Below, piece by piece: positions 56,275 through 64,000 of a stretch of DNA of 64,000 nt (position 1 is its first letter; each line of letters opens with the position of its first letter). Source of the DNA: Phytophthora quininea (lineage: Eukaryota > Oomycota > Peronosporomycetes > Peronosporales > Peronosporaceae). Below the pieces are notes generated by a model. The model saw only the letters and a program-made list of their open reading frames with translations. It did no database searches and had not been told where the DNA came from. The position numbers and the translations under genes are program-made. The stretch spans positions 299,674 through 363,673 of the forward strand of contig JAAVTG010000525.1 of NCBI GenBank assembly GCA_011947345.1, in the 5' to 3' direction.

Positions 56275-56968
56275 GATCTGATCTTCGGGTGCTTCGAGGA
56301 TGCTTGATCTGTCAAGATCGAACGTCTTTGCGGGACGTGGGAGGTCAGGAACAGCGTGGGAATCTTCACTCTGCGTCCTTGAGTAGTTATCAGACCAGTA
56401 ATCGCTTGGATCTACTTGGATCTGGGGCCTGGCTCTTGGGTCCAGGTGGGGGTTGCCTTGAGGGGTGTGTTATCTTCCTTTTCCTTACTTGAGGCTTCCA
56501 ATAGCGTGACCTTGGGGGACTGAAAGTCGATCAGTCGTCCTGGCCAAGTAGTAACTCCAGTAGACTTCGGATCCGCACTTGGTACTAGTGGATCCAGGCT
56601 GCGAGTGGATCTGGCCAATATACTATCCAGACTACCCGAGCACTGCTTGATCCGCGGTGATCCCGACGCAGCTTGACTGGACCAAATGTAGTTCCCGTGG
56701 TCTTAAGGACTAGGAAGGGCACTTGTGGTGTATAAAGCAAATTCGACTCTGTATTACGGAAATTATGAGAGAATCCATAGAGATCCCATCCAAAACCTAT
56801 CATCTGCACCATTTCTTTACCTGCCACTGGATGTTGTCGCTTGATCAGTCCTCTGGTGTGCCAGATCCACTCCTGGAACGGTCCCACTTTCAGATCTGGA
56901 TCACCTATCCTTGGATCCATTGCTTCCGCGATGTAGCCATACCTGATCCGGGGATCTGAGTCTGGATC
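56275..56968. repeat. GATC-dense tract
   Basis: A hand count gives 21 GATC tetramers in 694 bases, mostly as GGATCC, GGATCT or TGATCC. About 2.7 would be expected in random sequence. No coding frame explains the pattern. It may be a decayed tandem repeat built on a GGATC[CT] core. Confidence 0.6.
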
Positions 56969-57730
56969 CAGCATGCTGGGTTTCCGTATTGGCCCAAATT
57001 TTGGGAAAGTGCTTCACCATAAATCCGAAGCATGTTACTTCCAATTGACCCCATCATTGAATCCTACATTATTTGCAGGCCTGGCTTTCAATTTAGAGTA
57101 CCGGCTGGGGTGATGAAAGTCATCATGAGTTGCTATTGTGACTGCTGAACATTCATCTGCTGGCTTCGATGAGCAGGAGGATAGGTCGTGTGAGGTCGTG
57201 ATCGACAAAAGCAAAACAATTTGAGACCTTGATCAAGCGCATTGCAGCTTTGATAACTTACCGTGATATGGAAAATGTAACGGGGTTACACGAAAGTCAC
57301 GCCCGTGCGTTGACTTGAGAGGTTGCACAAAACTCTTAACTGTGTGTAGAGTTTTGACTCTGTTGCCATTGGCTCTCCACCACTCATTTACATATTCTTA
57401 GATTAACTATGCTATATAGTTTAGTCTATACATTTACAACCAAGGTCAGATAACAATTTAATTCAGTTCTATTTTTGCAGTTAATTAGTGTTGTCCTTGT
57501 ATTAAGGGACACTGACTCTGCGAGTCCTACTTACGGGACTGTACTTGGTTCTTGTATAGAACCGAAGGCTGGAAGCCTAAGACACTGACTCGTGGAGTCC
57601 TACGTCTTCCTCTGTGCACGTGCACTGCTACGCAGCCCCGCTACAGAAAAGCTTCTGATGTCACTACGTTCTGGCTCTAAACCTCACAGCATTTGGTGCT
57701 CTTCTGAGGTGAATTTGGGAGTTTACCGTT
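56969..57730. other. Non-coding sequence with LTR-like phrases
   Basis: No ORF of note. At 57505-57605 the phrases GACACTGACTC and AGTCCTAC each occur twice about 80 bases apart (GACACTGACTCTGCGAGTCC and GACACTGACTCGTGGAGTCC), as in a short duplicated module or a solo LTR. Confidence 0.35.
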
Positions 57731-58083
57731 ATGGTTAATGGAATGTCTCACAAGGAAAGAGGTTATCTGGATGCTCGTGCATCGTTTGCTTTGGATGGTA
57801 ACTGCCGTTTCCTCGGTGTTCCGACAGGGATAAATCGCATACCAGCAAAACCTATAGTGAGGCGGTGGTGAACACACTTCAAGCTGTCGCTGGCAATCGT
57901 ATTTTGATGCAGTTGATTAGACGTGATGATGCCGCAAATATGCTGGGCTGTCGGGTTGGGTTCGTGACACGTTTGCGCCAAGCTTGCGATGATATTGGGC
58001 CATCGGTGTCTGTCACTCATATGTGGAGAGACAATGGAACTCCATTCACGAAATTTGCCAATATTTTGCCGAACATTACATAA
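57731..58083 (+). pseudogene. Fragment of unknown, probably transposon-derived protein
   Basis: ATG at 57731 opens MSHKERGYLDARASFALDG, running to GINRIPAKPIVRRW; a one-base shift continues as VNTLQAVAGNRILMQLIRR, RDDAANMLGCRVGFVT and a stop at 58083. No domain is recognised. It lies just outside the tandem RNA-gene array. Confidence 0.35.
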
Positions 58084-58407
58084 AGCTTGAGGAGCAGTAT
58101 CAAATAGAGGGCTTACGAGACGGCAGACACGTTTTGGCAGCTAACTCCGAAACTTAAAGAATGTTTCCACAAACTATAGTAAAAGACATAACGATTGCCA
58201 GCAGCATCGGGCTCTACATGAATTCCTCCAAACATGTCAACATTAATTACAAGGGAACTATGGGGATAGGTCACTATACGGCTTTATGTTATTGTGATAA
58301 CGGCACGTGTTGTCAGTGGTCTTTGTGGTGGCGTGGTTGGTGTTTGAGGTGTGATCCAGAGCGAGTCTGCGTTTGCGATGGAGCTTGCGTGTGGTGGAAG
58401 TCGTGCA

Positions 58408-58479
58408 GCCCCTATAGCTCAGTGGTAGAGCACTCGCTTCGTAAGCGAAAGGTCGGTGGTTCGATCCCGCCTGGGGGCT
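58408..58479 (+). tRNA. tRNA-Thr(CGT), copy 1
   Basis: Full cloverleaf: acceptor GCCCCTA pairs with TGGGGGC; D arm GCTC/GAGC; anticodon loop TTCGTAA; T arm GGTGG-TTCGATC-CCGCC. Discriminator T is followed by genomic CCA, then a T4 run. A C-A mismatch closes the outer end of the anticodon stem. Confidence 0.92.
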
Positions 58480-59802
58480 CCATTTTCCTTCTTTTGCTGC
58501 CCCCACGCCTGCCTTTTGTTCGCCAGCCGACGCCCTTTGCCGCACACTAACACACAGCAGCTACCCACGTCGACTCTGGCTCACTGGTGCAGTGTTCACA
58601 AACTATCGTCGATACACACAGACGCTGCCGAAACACGAAAACCGATGCGCTCGATTGGCCAACCCGTCTCTCTACTTCGTGGCTCGAACCGACATTGACG
58701 CCCTACGCACCACAACTACGGGCGAAACGGACCCATGGGGACCTGGACGATGTGTCATGAGATGTACTTCAGATGACGTGCGGGTTCACTGACAAGTAGA
58801 GGCAAGGTGGTGAGGAACACAAAGGAAGCGAACTAGATGCGCTCAGTAGCTTATTACCGACCAGCTTCGATCCGTTCGGTTGCACTAGCGTATCGCCGTC
58901 CTTTGCAACGAGCCAGCAAACAGCCATTTCCCGTTTCAGGTCGAGATAGCATTTCGCATCGCTAGCACACTCACAACACACTCACAAGACGCGCTTGGAA
59001 CGAGAGAACACACACACAGTATGGTAAAGTGTTATCTATTGCAACATACGCGAGAACAAGCAGGCCACTCCGCCATTACTCGCCTCAAGACACCAGCTCA
59101 GCAACAGCCATCGCCGGGTTCACCGCTGTAGTGTACGGAGGCTGTTCCTGTCGCCTATCGTGGTGGCTAGATCCACGTCGGCCATAAGAGCGATGCGATG
59201 TTGCCTTTTTCCGGCGAGGAGGAACTGTGCTGCGTGCGCATCACGTGCGAGACACTGCCGATCCGATCTCAAAGTTGAATGCGAAAGGGTAAGTCACACA
59301 GAACCGGTGTACAGCAATTTGGACAGCAATTGGAAGAGGAGCGTCTGATCTTACTTGTCAAAGCACGCCGATGGTGGGGTCATCACCGTAGCGAATGCGC
59401 TGCTAGCATGAACGTGGTCCGGCAAGAAGCGCTTTCATTGCTTGGTGTCGTCTCATCATTGCTAGGAAACTCGGCAAAAACACCACGATGGATTGATCCT
59501 ACTTCATTGTATGCAATATGATCCCAGCATTTCACTAGGAAAGCTCTTGGTTGGCAAACTCGCTCGGCTTGTTCTATCTGCTTTCTAATACGTTGAAGCT
59601 GCCACGTCAAACAAACAGAAACCGGACGTGAGCAAAAATCTTAGTAAACACCATTTGTCCGGCTGGAAATGTCCAATTTATACCGTTTTGTCCTACAATG
59701 ACTCTCTTTCAACCGGACAACGCAGCACCTGCCATGGCCGCCACTTCACCTCGGAGCTTCAACTGCGCAGGCGGTCGGATCTAGCTCTCCCTCTCCGGCG
59801 CG
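58480..59802. other. Spacer of the RNA-gene unit
   Basis: About 1.3 kb with no recognised RNA or protein gene, repeated in unit 2. It contains a CA-repeat near 59008 whose length differs between units. Short ORFs are not supported. Confidence 0.5.
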
Positions 59803-60066
59803 ATGGGCTCCGCCAGCAGCACGGAGCGCCCCATGAGCGAGATCGACTTCGAGTCGTACAAGGGTGTGCGCTACACCAACGCCGTGCCCAACACGGGCGA
59901 CGCCACGCACGGCCCGACCTTCGAGGTGCCTAACAACATCCGTGGTTGTGTAGAGGTGTGGTGGGACGCCAGAGGGGTGGTTTTGGCGGAGTTGTGGCCC
60001 AATTGTGTGTGTGGGTTTAGGTCTTGGTTGGGGTTTGGAGTGTGTTTTTGTGGATTGGTACGGTGA
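59803..60066 (+). CDS. Short ORF with N-myristoylation-like start, unit 1
   Basis: ATG-led frame of 87 codons beginning MGSASSTERPMSEIDFESYK. Gly2 and Ser6 fit an N-myristoylation signal. The first 48 codons look protein-like (VRYTNAVPNTGDATHGPTFE, ending NNIRG) and faintly recall N-termini of long-chain acyl-CoA synthetases; after that the sequence turns GT-rich and non-coding in character. It may be a first exon captured in the array with the rest of the gene left behind. It ends 1 base inside the tRNA-Ser gene. Confidence 0.35.
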   Translation: MGSASSTERPMSEIDFESYKGVRYTNAVPNTGDATHGPTFEVPNNIRGCVEVWWDARGVVLAELWPNCVCGFRSWLGFGVCFCGLVR

Positions 60067-60145
60067 CAGCTTGGCCGAGTGGTTAAGGCGTTAGCCTGCT
60101 AAGTTAATGGGGCAACCCGCGTGAGTTCGAATCTCACAGCTGTCG
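60065..60145 (+). tRNA. tRNA-Ser(GCT), copy 1
   Basis: Acceptor GACAGCT pairs with AGCTGTC, discriminator G. Anticodon loop CTGCTAA gives anticodon GCT. The long variable arm (TGGGGCAACCCG) is typical of class II serine tRNA. B box GTTCGAATC. A T4 run follows. Confidence 0.92.
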
Positions 60146-60292
60146 ACTTTTCCTCCTTTGTTCTCGTTGACGGACGGCAGCGCTTCACGACTGGACGAGT
60201 CCTGTTCCCACTGTCGTTGCTCGTCAGTGCCGACAGAGCATGTCCCATGGGGTGTGGTGCGGTGGTTCTGGATGTGAGGCCCAAGTAAAGCA

Positions 60293-60298
60293 TTTATA
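60293..60298 (+). promoter_or_regulatory. TATA box of U6 copy 1
   Basis: TTTATA 25-30 bases before the RNA start, the layout of an external Pol III (type 3) promoter. The same bases precede U6 in unit 2 (about 62958-62963). Confidence 0.6.
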
Positions 60299-60322
60299 GC
60301 CTCGCGCGAGGGCCGAGTAGCA

Positions 60323-60347
60323 GGAACCACTTCGGTGGTCATCCGTA

Positions 60348-60378
<31 letters not shown>

Positions 60379-60428
60379 GGCCCCTGCGCAAGGATGACAC
60401 GCATAAATCGAGAAGTATCGCACTTTTT
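60323..60428 (+). ncRNA. U6: U6 spliceosomal RNA, copy 1
   Basis: A 5' stem-loop (AACCACTTCGGTGGT) is followed by the nearly invariant U6 core: ATTGGAACGATACAGAGAAG, the ACAGAGA box, AGATTAGCATGGCCCCTGCG with the AGC triad, and AAGGATGACACGC. It ends in T5, the Pol III terminator. A TTTATA box lies 25-30 bases upstream. Confidence 0.95.
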
Positions 60429-60640
60429 GTGGCGCCAGTCGTTGACTGCTGAGGAACCGCAGCGAGGCACTGCGCAAGCGCGCTGACCAGCAGTATGGTG
60501 ATGCCACGGACTCCGACGGTAAGGTGAAGTCACGTTGGAGAATCAATGTCGACGCGAGCTCAAGAAAACACGAGTGTATGGAGCACGGAGAAGCAAACGA
60601 GCAAAACGTTTTCGGCGAGGACGATAAGCATAACAAATGG

Positions 60641-60710
60641 TGAGGGAAGAGGGGATCGAACCCCGACCGCTGGGACTGGAATCCAGCGCTCTACCACTGA
60701 GCTATTCCCC
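60641..60710 (-). tRNA. tRNA-Trp(CCA), copy 1
   Basis: Minus strand. D arm GCTCAGTGGTAGAGC, anticodon arm CTGGA-TTCCAGT-CCCAG (anticodon CCA, A-C at the stem base), T loop TTCGATC, discriminator A and genomic CCA. Compared with copy 2 it lacks one G in the acceptor stem and one G in the T stem. Confidence 0.75.
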
Positions 60711-61076
60711 GACACCAAATCAACCCTTCCCCACCAACTCACACGCCTCGAACAACCGTCCCTTTCACGCGCTTAGACGCCTCGCCGACGCCTGCCTCCC
60801 ACGTCTACGAGACTTTACCCGACACCCTGCACCATGGTGGCGCCATTTGGGTCTTCATCGAGACCGTGGCGTCTCGCTGCGAGCGCGTCGGTCTGACTAA
60901 GGAAGCAAGGTCTAGGATGCCTGAAAGGGTCGGTGGAGAGAGACACCTCGGCGGCAGCGCGTGGGGCAACGGCACGTGTTGTCAGTGGTCTTTGTGGTGG
61001 CGTGGTTGGTGTTTGAGGTGTGATCCAGAGCGAGTCTGCGTTTGCGATGGAGCTTGCGTGTGGTGGAAGTCGTGCA

Positions 61077-61148
61077 GCCCCTATAGCTCAGTGGTAGAGC
61101 ACTCGCTTCGTAAGCGAAAGGTCGGTGGTTCGATCCCGCCTGGGGGCT
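61077..61148 (+). tRNA. tRNA-Thr(CGT), copy 2
   Basis: Identical to copy 1 in all 72 bases, in the same place within unit 2, again followed by CCA and T4. Confidence 0.92.
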
Positions 61149-62469
61149 CCATTTTCCTTCTTTTGCTGCCCCCACGCCTGCCTTTTTGTTCGCCAGCCGA
61201 CGCCCTTTGCCGCACACTAACACACAGCAGCTACCCACGTCGACTCTGGCTCACTGGTGCAGTGTTCACAAACTATCGTCGATACACACAGACGCTGCCG
61301 AAACACGAAACCGATGCGCTCGATTGGCCAACCCGTCTCTCTACTTCGTGGCTCGAACCGACATTGACGCCCTACGCACCACAACTACGGGCGAAACGGA
61401 CCCATGGGGACCTGGACGATGTGTCATGAGATGTACTTCAGATGACGTGCGGGTTCACTGACAAGTAGAGGCAAGGTGGTGAGGGAACACAAAGGAAGCG
61501 AACTAGATGCGCTCAGTAGCTTATTACCGACCAGCTTCGATCCGTTCGGTTGCACTAGCGTATCGCCGTCCTTTGCAACGAGCCAGCAAACAGCCATTTC
61601 CCGTTTCAGGTCGAGATAGCATTTCGCATCGCTAGCACACTCACAACACACTCACAAGACGCGCTTGGAACGAGAGAACACACACAGTATGGTAAAGTGT
61701 TATCTATTGCAACATACGCGAGAACAAGCAGGCCACTCCGCCATTACTCGCCTCAAGACACCAGCTCAGCAACAGCCATCGCCGGGTTCACCGCTGTAGT
61801 GTACGGAGGCTGTTCCTGTCGCCTATCGTGGTGGCTAGATCCACGTCGGCCATAAGAGCGATGCGATGTTGCCTTTTTCCGGCGAGGAGGAACTGTGCTG
61901 CGTGCGCATCACGTGCGAGACACTGCCGATCCGATCTCAAAGTTGAATGCGAAAGGGTAAGTCACACAGAACCGGTGTACAGCAATTTGGACAGCAATTG
62001 GAAGAGGAGCGTCTGATCTTACTTGTCAAAGCACGCCGATGGTGGGGTCATCACCGTAGCGAATGCGCTGCTAGCATGAACGTGGTCCGGCAAGAAGCGC
62101 TTTCATTGCTTGGTGTCGTCTCATCATTGCTAGGAAACTCGGCAAAAACACCACGATGGATTGATCCTACTTCATTGTATGCAATATGATCCCAGCATTT
62201 CACTAGGAAAGCTCTTGGTTGGCAAACTCGCTCGGCTTGTTCTATCTGCTTTCTAATACGTTGAAGCTGCCACGTCAAACAAACAGAAACCGGACGTGAG
62301 CAAAAATCTTAGTAAACACCATTTGTCCGGCTGGAAATGTCCAATTTATACCGTTTTGTCCTACAATGACTCTCTTTCAACCGGACAACGCAGCACCTGC
62401 CATGGCCGCCACTTCACCTCGGAGCTTCAACTGCGCAGGCGGTCGGATCTAGCTCTCCTCTCCGGCGCG

Positions 62470-62685
62470 ATGGGCTCCGCCAGCAGCACGGAGCGCCCCA
62501 TGAGCGAGATCGACTTCGAGTCGTACAAGGGTGTGCGCTACACCAACGCCGTGCCCAACACGGGCGACGCCACGCACGGCCCGACCTTCGAGGTGCCTAA
62601 CAACATCCGTGGTTGTGTAGAGGTGTGGTGGGACGCCAGAGGGGTGGTTTTGGCGGAGTTGTGGCCCAATTGTGTGTGGGTTTAG
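62470..62685 (+). CDS. Short ORF with N-myristoylation-like start, unit 2
   Basis: The same N-terminus as the unit 1 ORF, identical through NNIRG, but the frame ends earlier because a GT dinucleotide run is two bases shorter. The conserved first 48 codons and variable end support the idea that only the first part was ever coding. Confidence 0.35.
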   Translation: MGSASSTERPMSEIDFESYKGVRYTNAVPNTGDATHGPTFEVPNNIRGCVEVWWDARGVVLAELWPNCVWV

Positions 62686-62729
62686 GTCTTGGTTGGGGTT
62701 TGGAGTGTGTTTTTGTGGATTGGTACGGT

Positions 62730-62810
62730 GACAGCTTGGCCGAGTGGTTAAGGCGTTAGCCTGCTAAGTTAATGGGGCAACCCGCGTGAGTTCGAATCTC
62801 ACAGCTGTCG
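62730..62810 (+). tRNA. tRNA-Ser(GCT), copy 2
   Basis: 81 bases, same sequence and unit position as copy 1. Confidence 0.92.
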
Positions 62811-62987
62811 ACTTTTCCTCCTTTGTTCTCGTTGACGGACGGCAGCGCTTCACGACTGGACGAGTCCTGTTCCCACTGTCGTTGCTCGTCAGTGCCGACA
62901 GAGCATGTCCCATGGGGTGTGGTGCGGTGGTTCTGGATGTGAGGCCCAAGTAAAGCATTTATAGCCTCGCGCGAGGGCCGAGTAGCA

Positions 62988-63010
62988 GGAACCACTTCGG
63001 TGGTCATCCG

Positions 63011-63042
<32 letters not shown>

Positions 63043-63091
63043 GGCCCCTGCGCAAGGATGACACGCATAAATCGAGAAGTATCGCACTTTT
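62988..63091 (+). ncRNA. U6: U6 spliceosomal RNA, copy 2
   Basis: Same as copy 1 except A4 instead of A5 before TTGGAACG and T4 instead of T5 at the end. Same upstream TTTATA. Confidence 0.94.
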
Positions 63092-63303
63092 GTGGCGCCA
63101 GTCGTTGACTGCTGAGGAACCGCAGCGAGGCACTGCGCAAGCGCGCTGACCAGCAGTATGGTGATGCCACGGACTCCGACGGTAAGGTGAAGTCACGTTG
63201 GAGAATCAATGTCGACGCGAGCTCAAGAAAACACGAGTGTATGGAGCACGGAGAAGCAAACGAGCAAAACGTTTTCGGCGAGGACGATAAGCATAACAAA
63301 TGG

Positions 63304-63374
63304 TGAGGAAGAGGGGATCGAACCCCCGACCGCTGGGACTGGAATCCAGCGCTCTACCACTGAGCTATTCCCCC
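63304..63374 (-). tRNA. tRNA-Trp(CCA), copy 2
   Basis: As copy 1 but with GGGGGAA acceptor and GGGGG T stem; it lacks one C in the 3' acceptor strand (TTCCTC instead of TTCCCTC). Combining both copies gives a perfectly paired tRNA. Confidence 0.77.
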
Positions 63375-63630
63375 GACACCAAATCAACCCTTCCCCACCA
63401 ACTCACACGCCTCGAACAACCGTCCCTTTCACGCGCTTAGACGCCTCGCCGACGCCTGCCTCCCACGTCTACGAGACTTTACCCGACACCCTGCACCATG
63501 GTGGCGCCATTTGGGTCTTCATCGAGACCGTGGCGTCTCGCTGCGAGCGCGTCGGTCTGACTAAGGAAGCAAGGTCTAGGATGCCTGAAAGGGTCGGTGG
63601 AGAGACACACTCGGCGGCAGCGCGTGGGGC

Positions 63631-64000
63631 AACGGCACGTGTTGTCAGTGGTCTTTGTGGTGGCGTGGTTGGTGTTTGAGGTGTGATCCAGAGCGAGTCT
63701 GCGTTTGCGATGGAGCTTGCGTGTGGTGGAAGTCGTGCAGCCCCTATAGCTCAGTGGTAGAGCACTCGCTTCGTGCGAAAGGTCGGTGGTCGATCCCGCC
63801 TGGGGGCTCCATTTTCCTTCTTGCTGCCCCCATCGCCTTTTTGTTTGCCAGCCGACGCCCTTGCCGCACACTAACACACAGCAGCTACCCACGTCGACTC
63901 ACTGGTGCAGTGTTCACAAACTATCGTCGATACACACAGACGCTGCGAAACACGAAACCGATGCGCTCGATTGGCCAACCCGTCTCTCTACTTCGTGGCT
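63631..64000. repeat. Tandem RNA-gene array, start of unit 3
   Basis: The first 370 bases of a third unit, cut by the window end. It carries more small deletions than units 1 and 2, including within the tRNA-Thr copy. Confidence 0.9.
63740..63808 (+). tRNA. tRNA-Thr, copy 3, with deletions
   Basis: Three bases shorter than the other copies: two A are missing from the anticodon loop (CGTGCG instead of CGTAAGCG) and one T from the T loop (GGTCGATC). If real, it would not fold as a normal tRNA; sequencing error near a contig end is equally possible. Confidence 0.6.

Larger units (their letters stand above)
58299..60967. repeat. Tandem RNA-gene array, unit 1
   Basis: A 2669-bp unit from AACGGCACGTGTTGTCAG to the base before its next occurrence. 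It carries tRNA-Thr, tRNA-Ser, U6 snRNA and an opposite-strand tRNA-Trp. The sequence left of 58299 is unrelated, so this is the array boundary. Confidence 0.92.
60968..63630. repeat. Tandem RNA-gene array, unit 2
   Basis: 2663 bp with the same four RNA genes. In the stretches compared by eye it differs from unit 1 almost only by small length changes in homopolymers or dinucleotide runs (for example A5/A4 and T5/T4 in U6, and CA repeats near 59010/61680). Confidence 0.92.

Noticed and set aside
60091..60636. 181-codon minus-strand ORF inside the RNA-gene unit
   Set aside because: It reads straight through tRNA-Ser and U6 on the opposite strand; RNA-gene sequence explains it.
60447..60644. 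Open, charged plus-strand frame after U6 ([18 protein letters not shown] and onward)
   Set aside because: It looks protein-like and recurs in unit 2, but it has no ATG and no splice-site evidence, so it was not called as a gene.
58299..64000. Tandem repeats considered as a CRISPR or rDNA array
   Set aside because: Units are about 2.67 kb and filled with tRNA and U6 genes; there are no short direct repeats with spacers and no rRNA.

Overview
The window is nuclear DNA of an oomycete, most likely the Peronosporales (Phytophthora or downy mildew lineage). This is inferred from several things: dense genes split by 43-90 bp GT-AG introns, a bacterial-type DapA of the lysine (DAP) pathway, an HSF-type regulator, and Crypton, mariner, hAT and chromovirus elements of the kinds seen in these genomes. 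Nothing prokaryotic in layout is present.

Positions 1-34600 are a gene-rich block. In order: the C-terminal end of a Gln/Tyr/Gly-rich protein; a MadBub spindle-checkpoint kinase (-); DapA (+); a Ser/Thr-rich type I membrane protein (-); a doubtful ORF; a very large IQ- and WW-domain protein (-); a tiny two-helix membrane protein (-); an amphipathic helical protein (-); RIF1 (+), followed 5 bp later by a pseudokinase/coiled-coil/zinc-finger/armadillo protein (+); a type II membrane protein with a repetitive beta-solenoid-like ectodomain (-); maleylacetoacetate isomerase (+); a DENND6-family protein (-); the BiP exchange factor SIL1 (-); an organellar asparaginyl-tRNA synthetase (+); and a heat-shock-factor-type regulator (-). 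Several neighbours are divergent pairs with short shared promoters or convergent pairs with stops less than 60 bp apart.

Positions 35000-58300 are repeat-rich. They hold a decayed mariner, a decayed hAT, a complete chromovirus LTR retrotransposon (42937-49680, identical 177-bp LTRs, 5-bp target duplication), a Ulp1 peptidase fragment, a Crypton-type recombinase pseudogene, a second hAT remnant, a Harbinger-like scrap and a GATC-dense tract. The retrotransposon carries an extra gene on the opposite strand to gag-pol, predicted to combine a chromodomain with a papain-like peptidase fold. This is the most unusual item in the window.

Positions 58299-64000 are a tandem array of about 2.67 kb units. 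Each unit has tRNA-Thr(CGT), tRNA-Ser(GCT), a U6 snRNA and, on the opposite strand, tRNA-Trp(CCA). Two full units and the start of a third are present.

Nearly every multi-exon gene, and even the young retrotransposon, is broken by isolated one-base indels, often in G, C, A or T runs. Conserved protein sequence resumes in the next frame, so most breaks are probably sequencing or assembly errors rather than pseudogenes. Coordinates given for such genes span all frames. Exon limits were read by hand from GT-AG sites and protein continuity.
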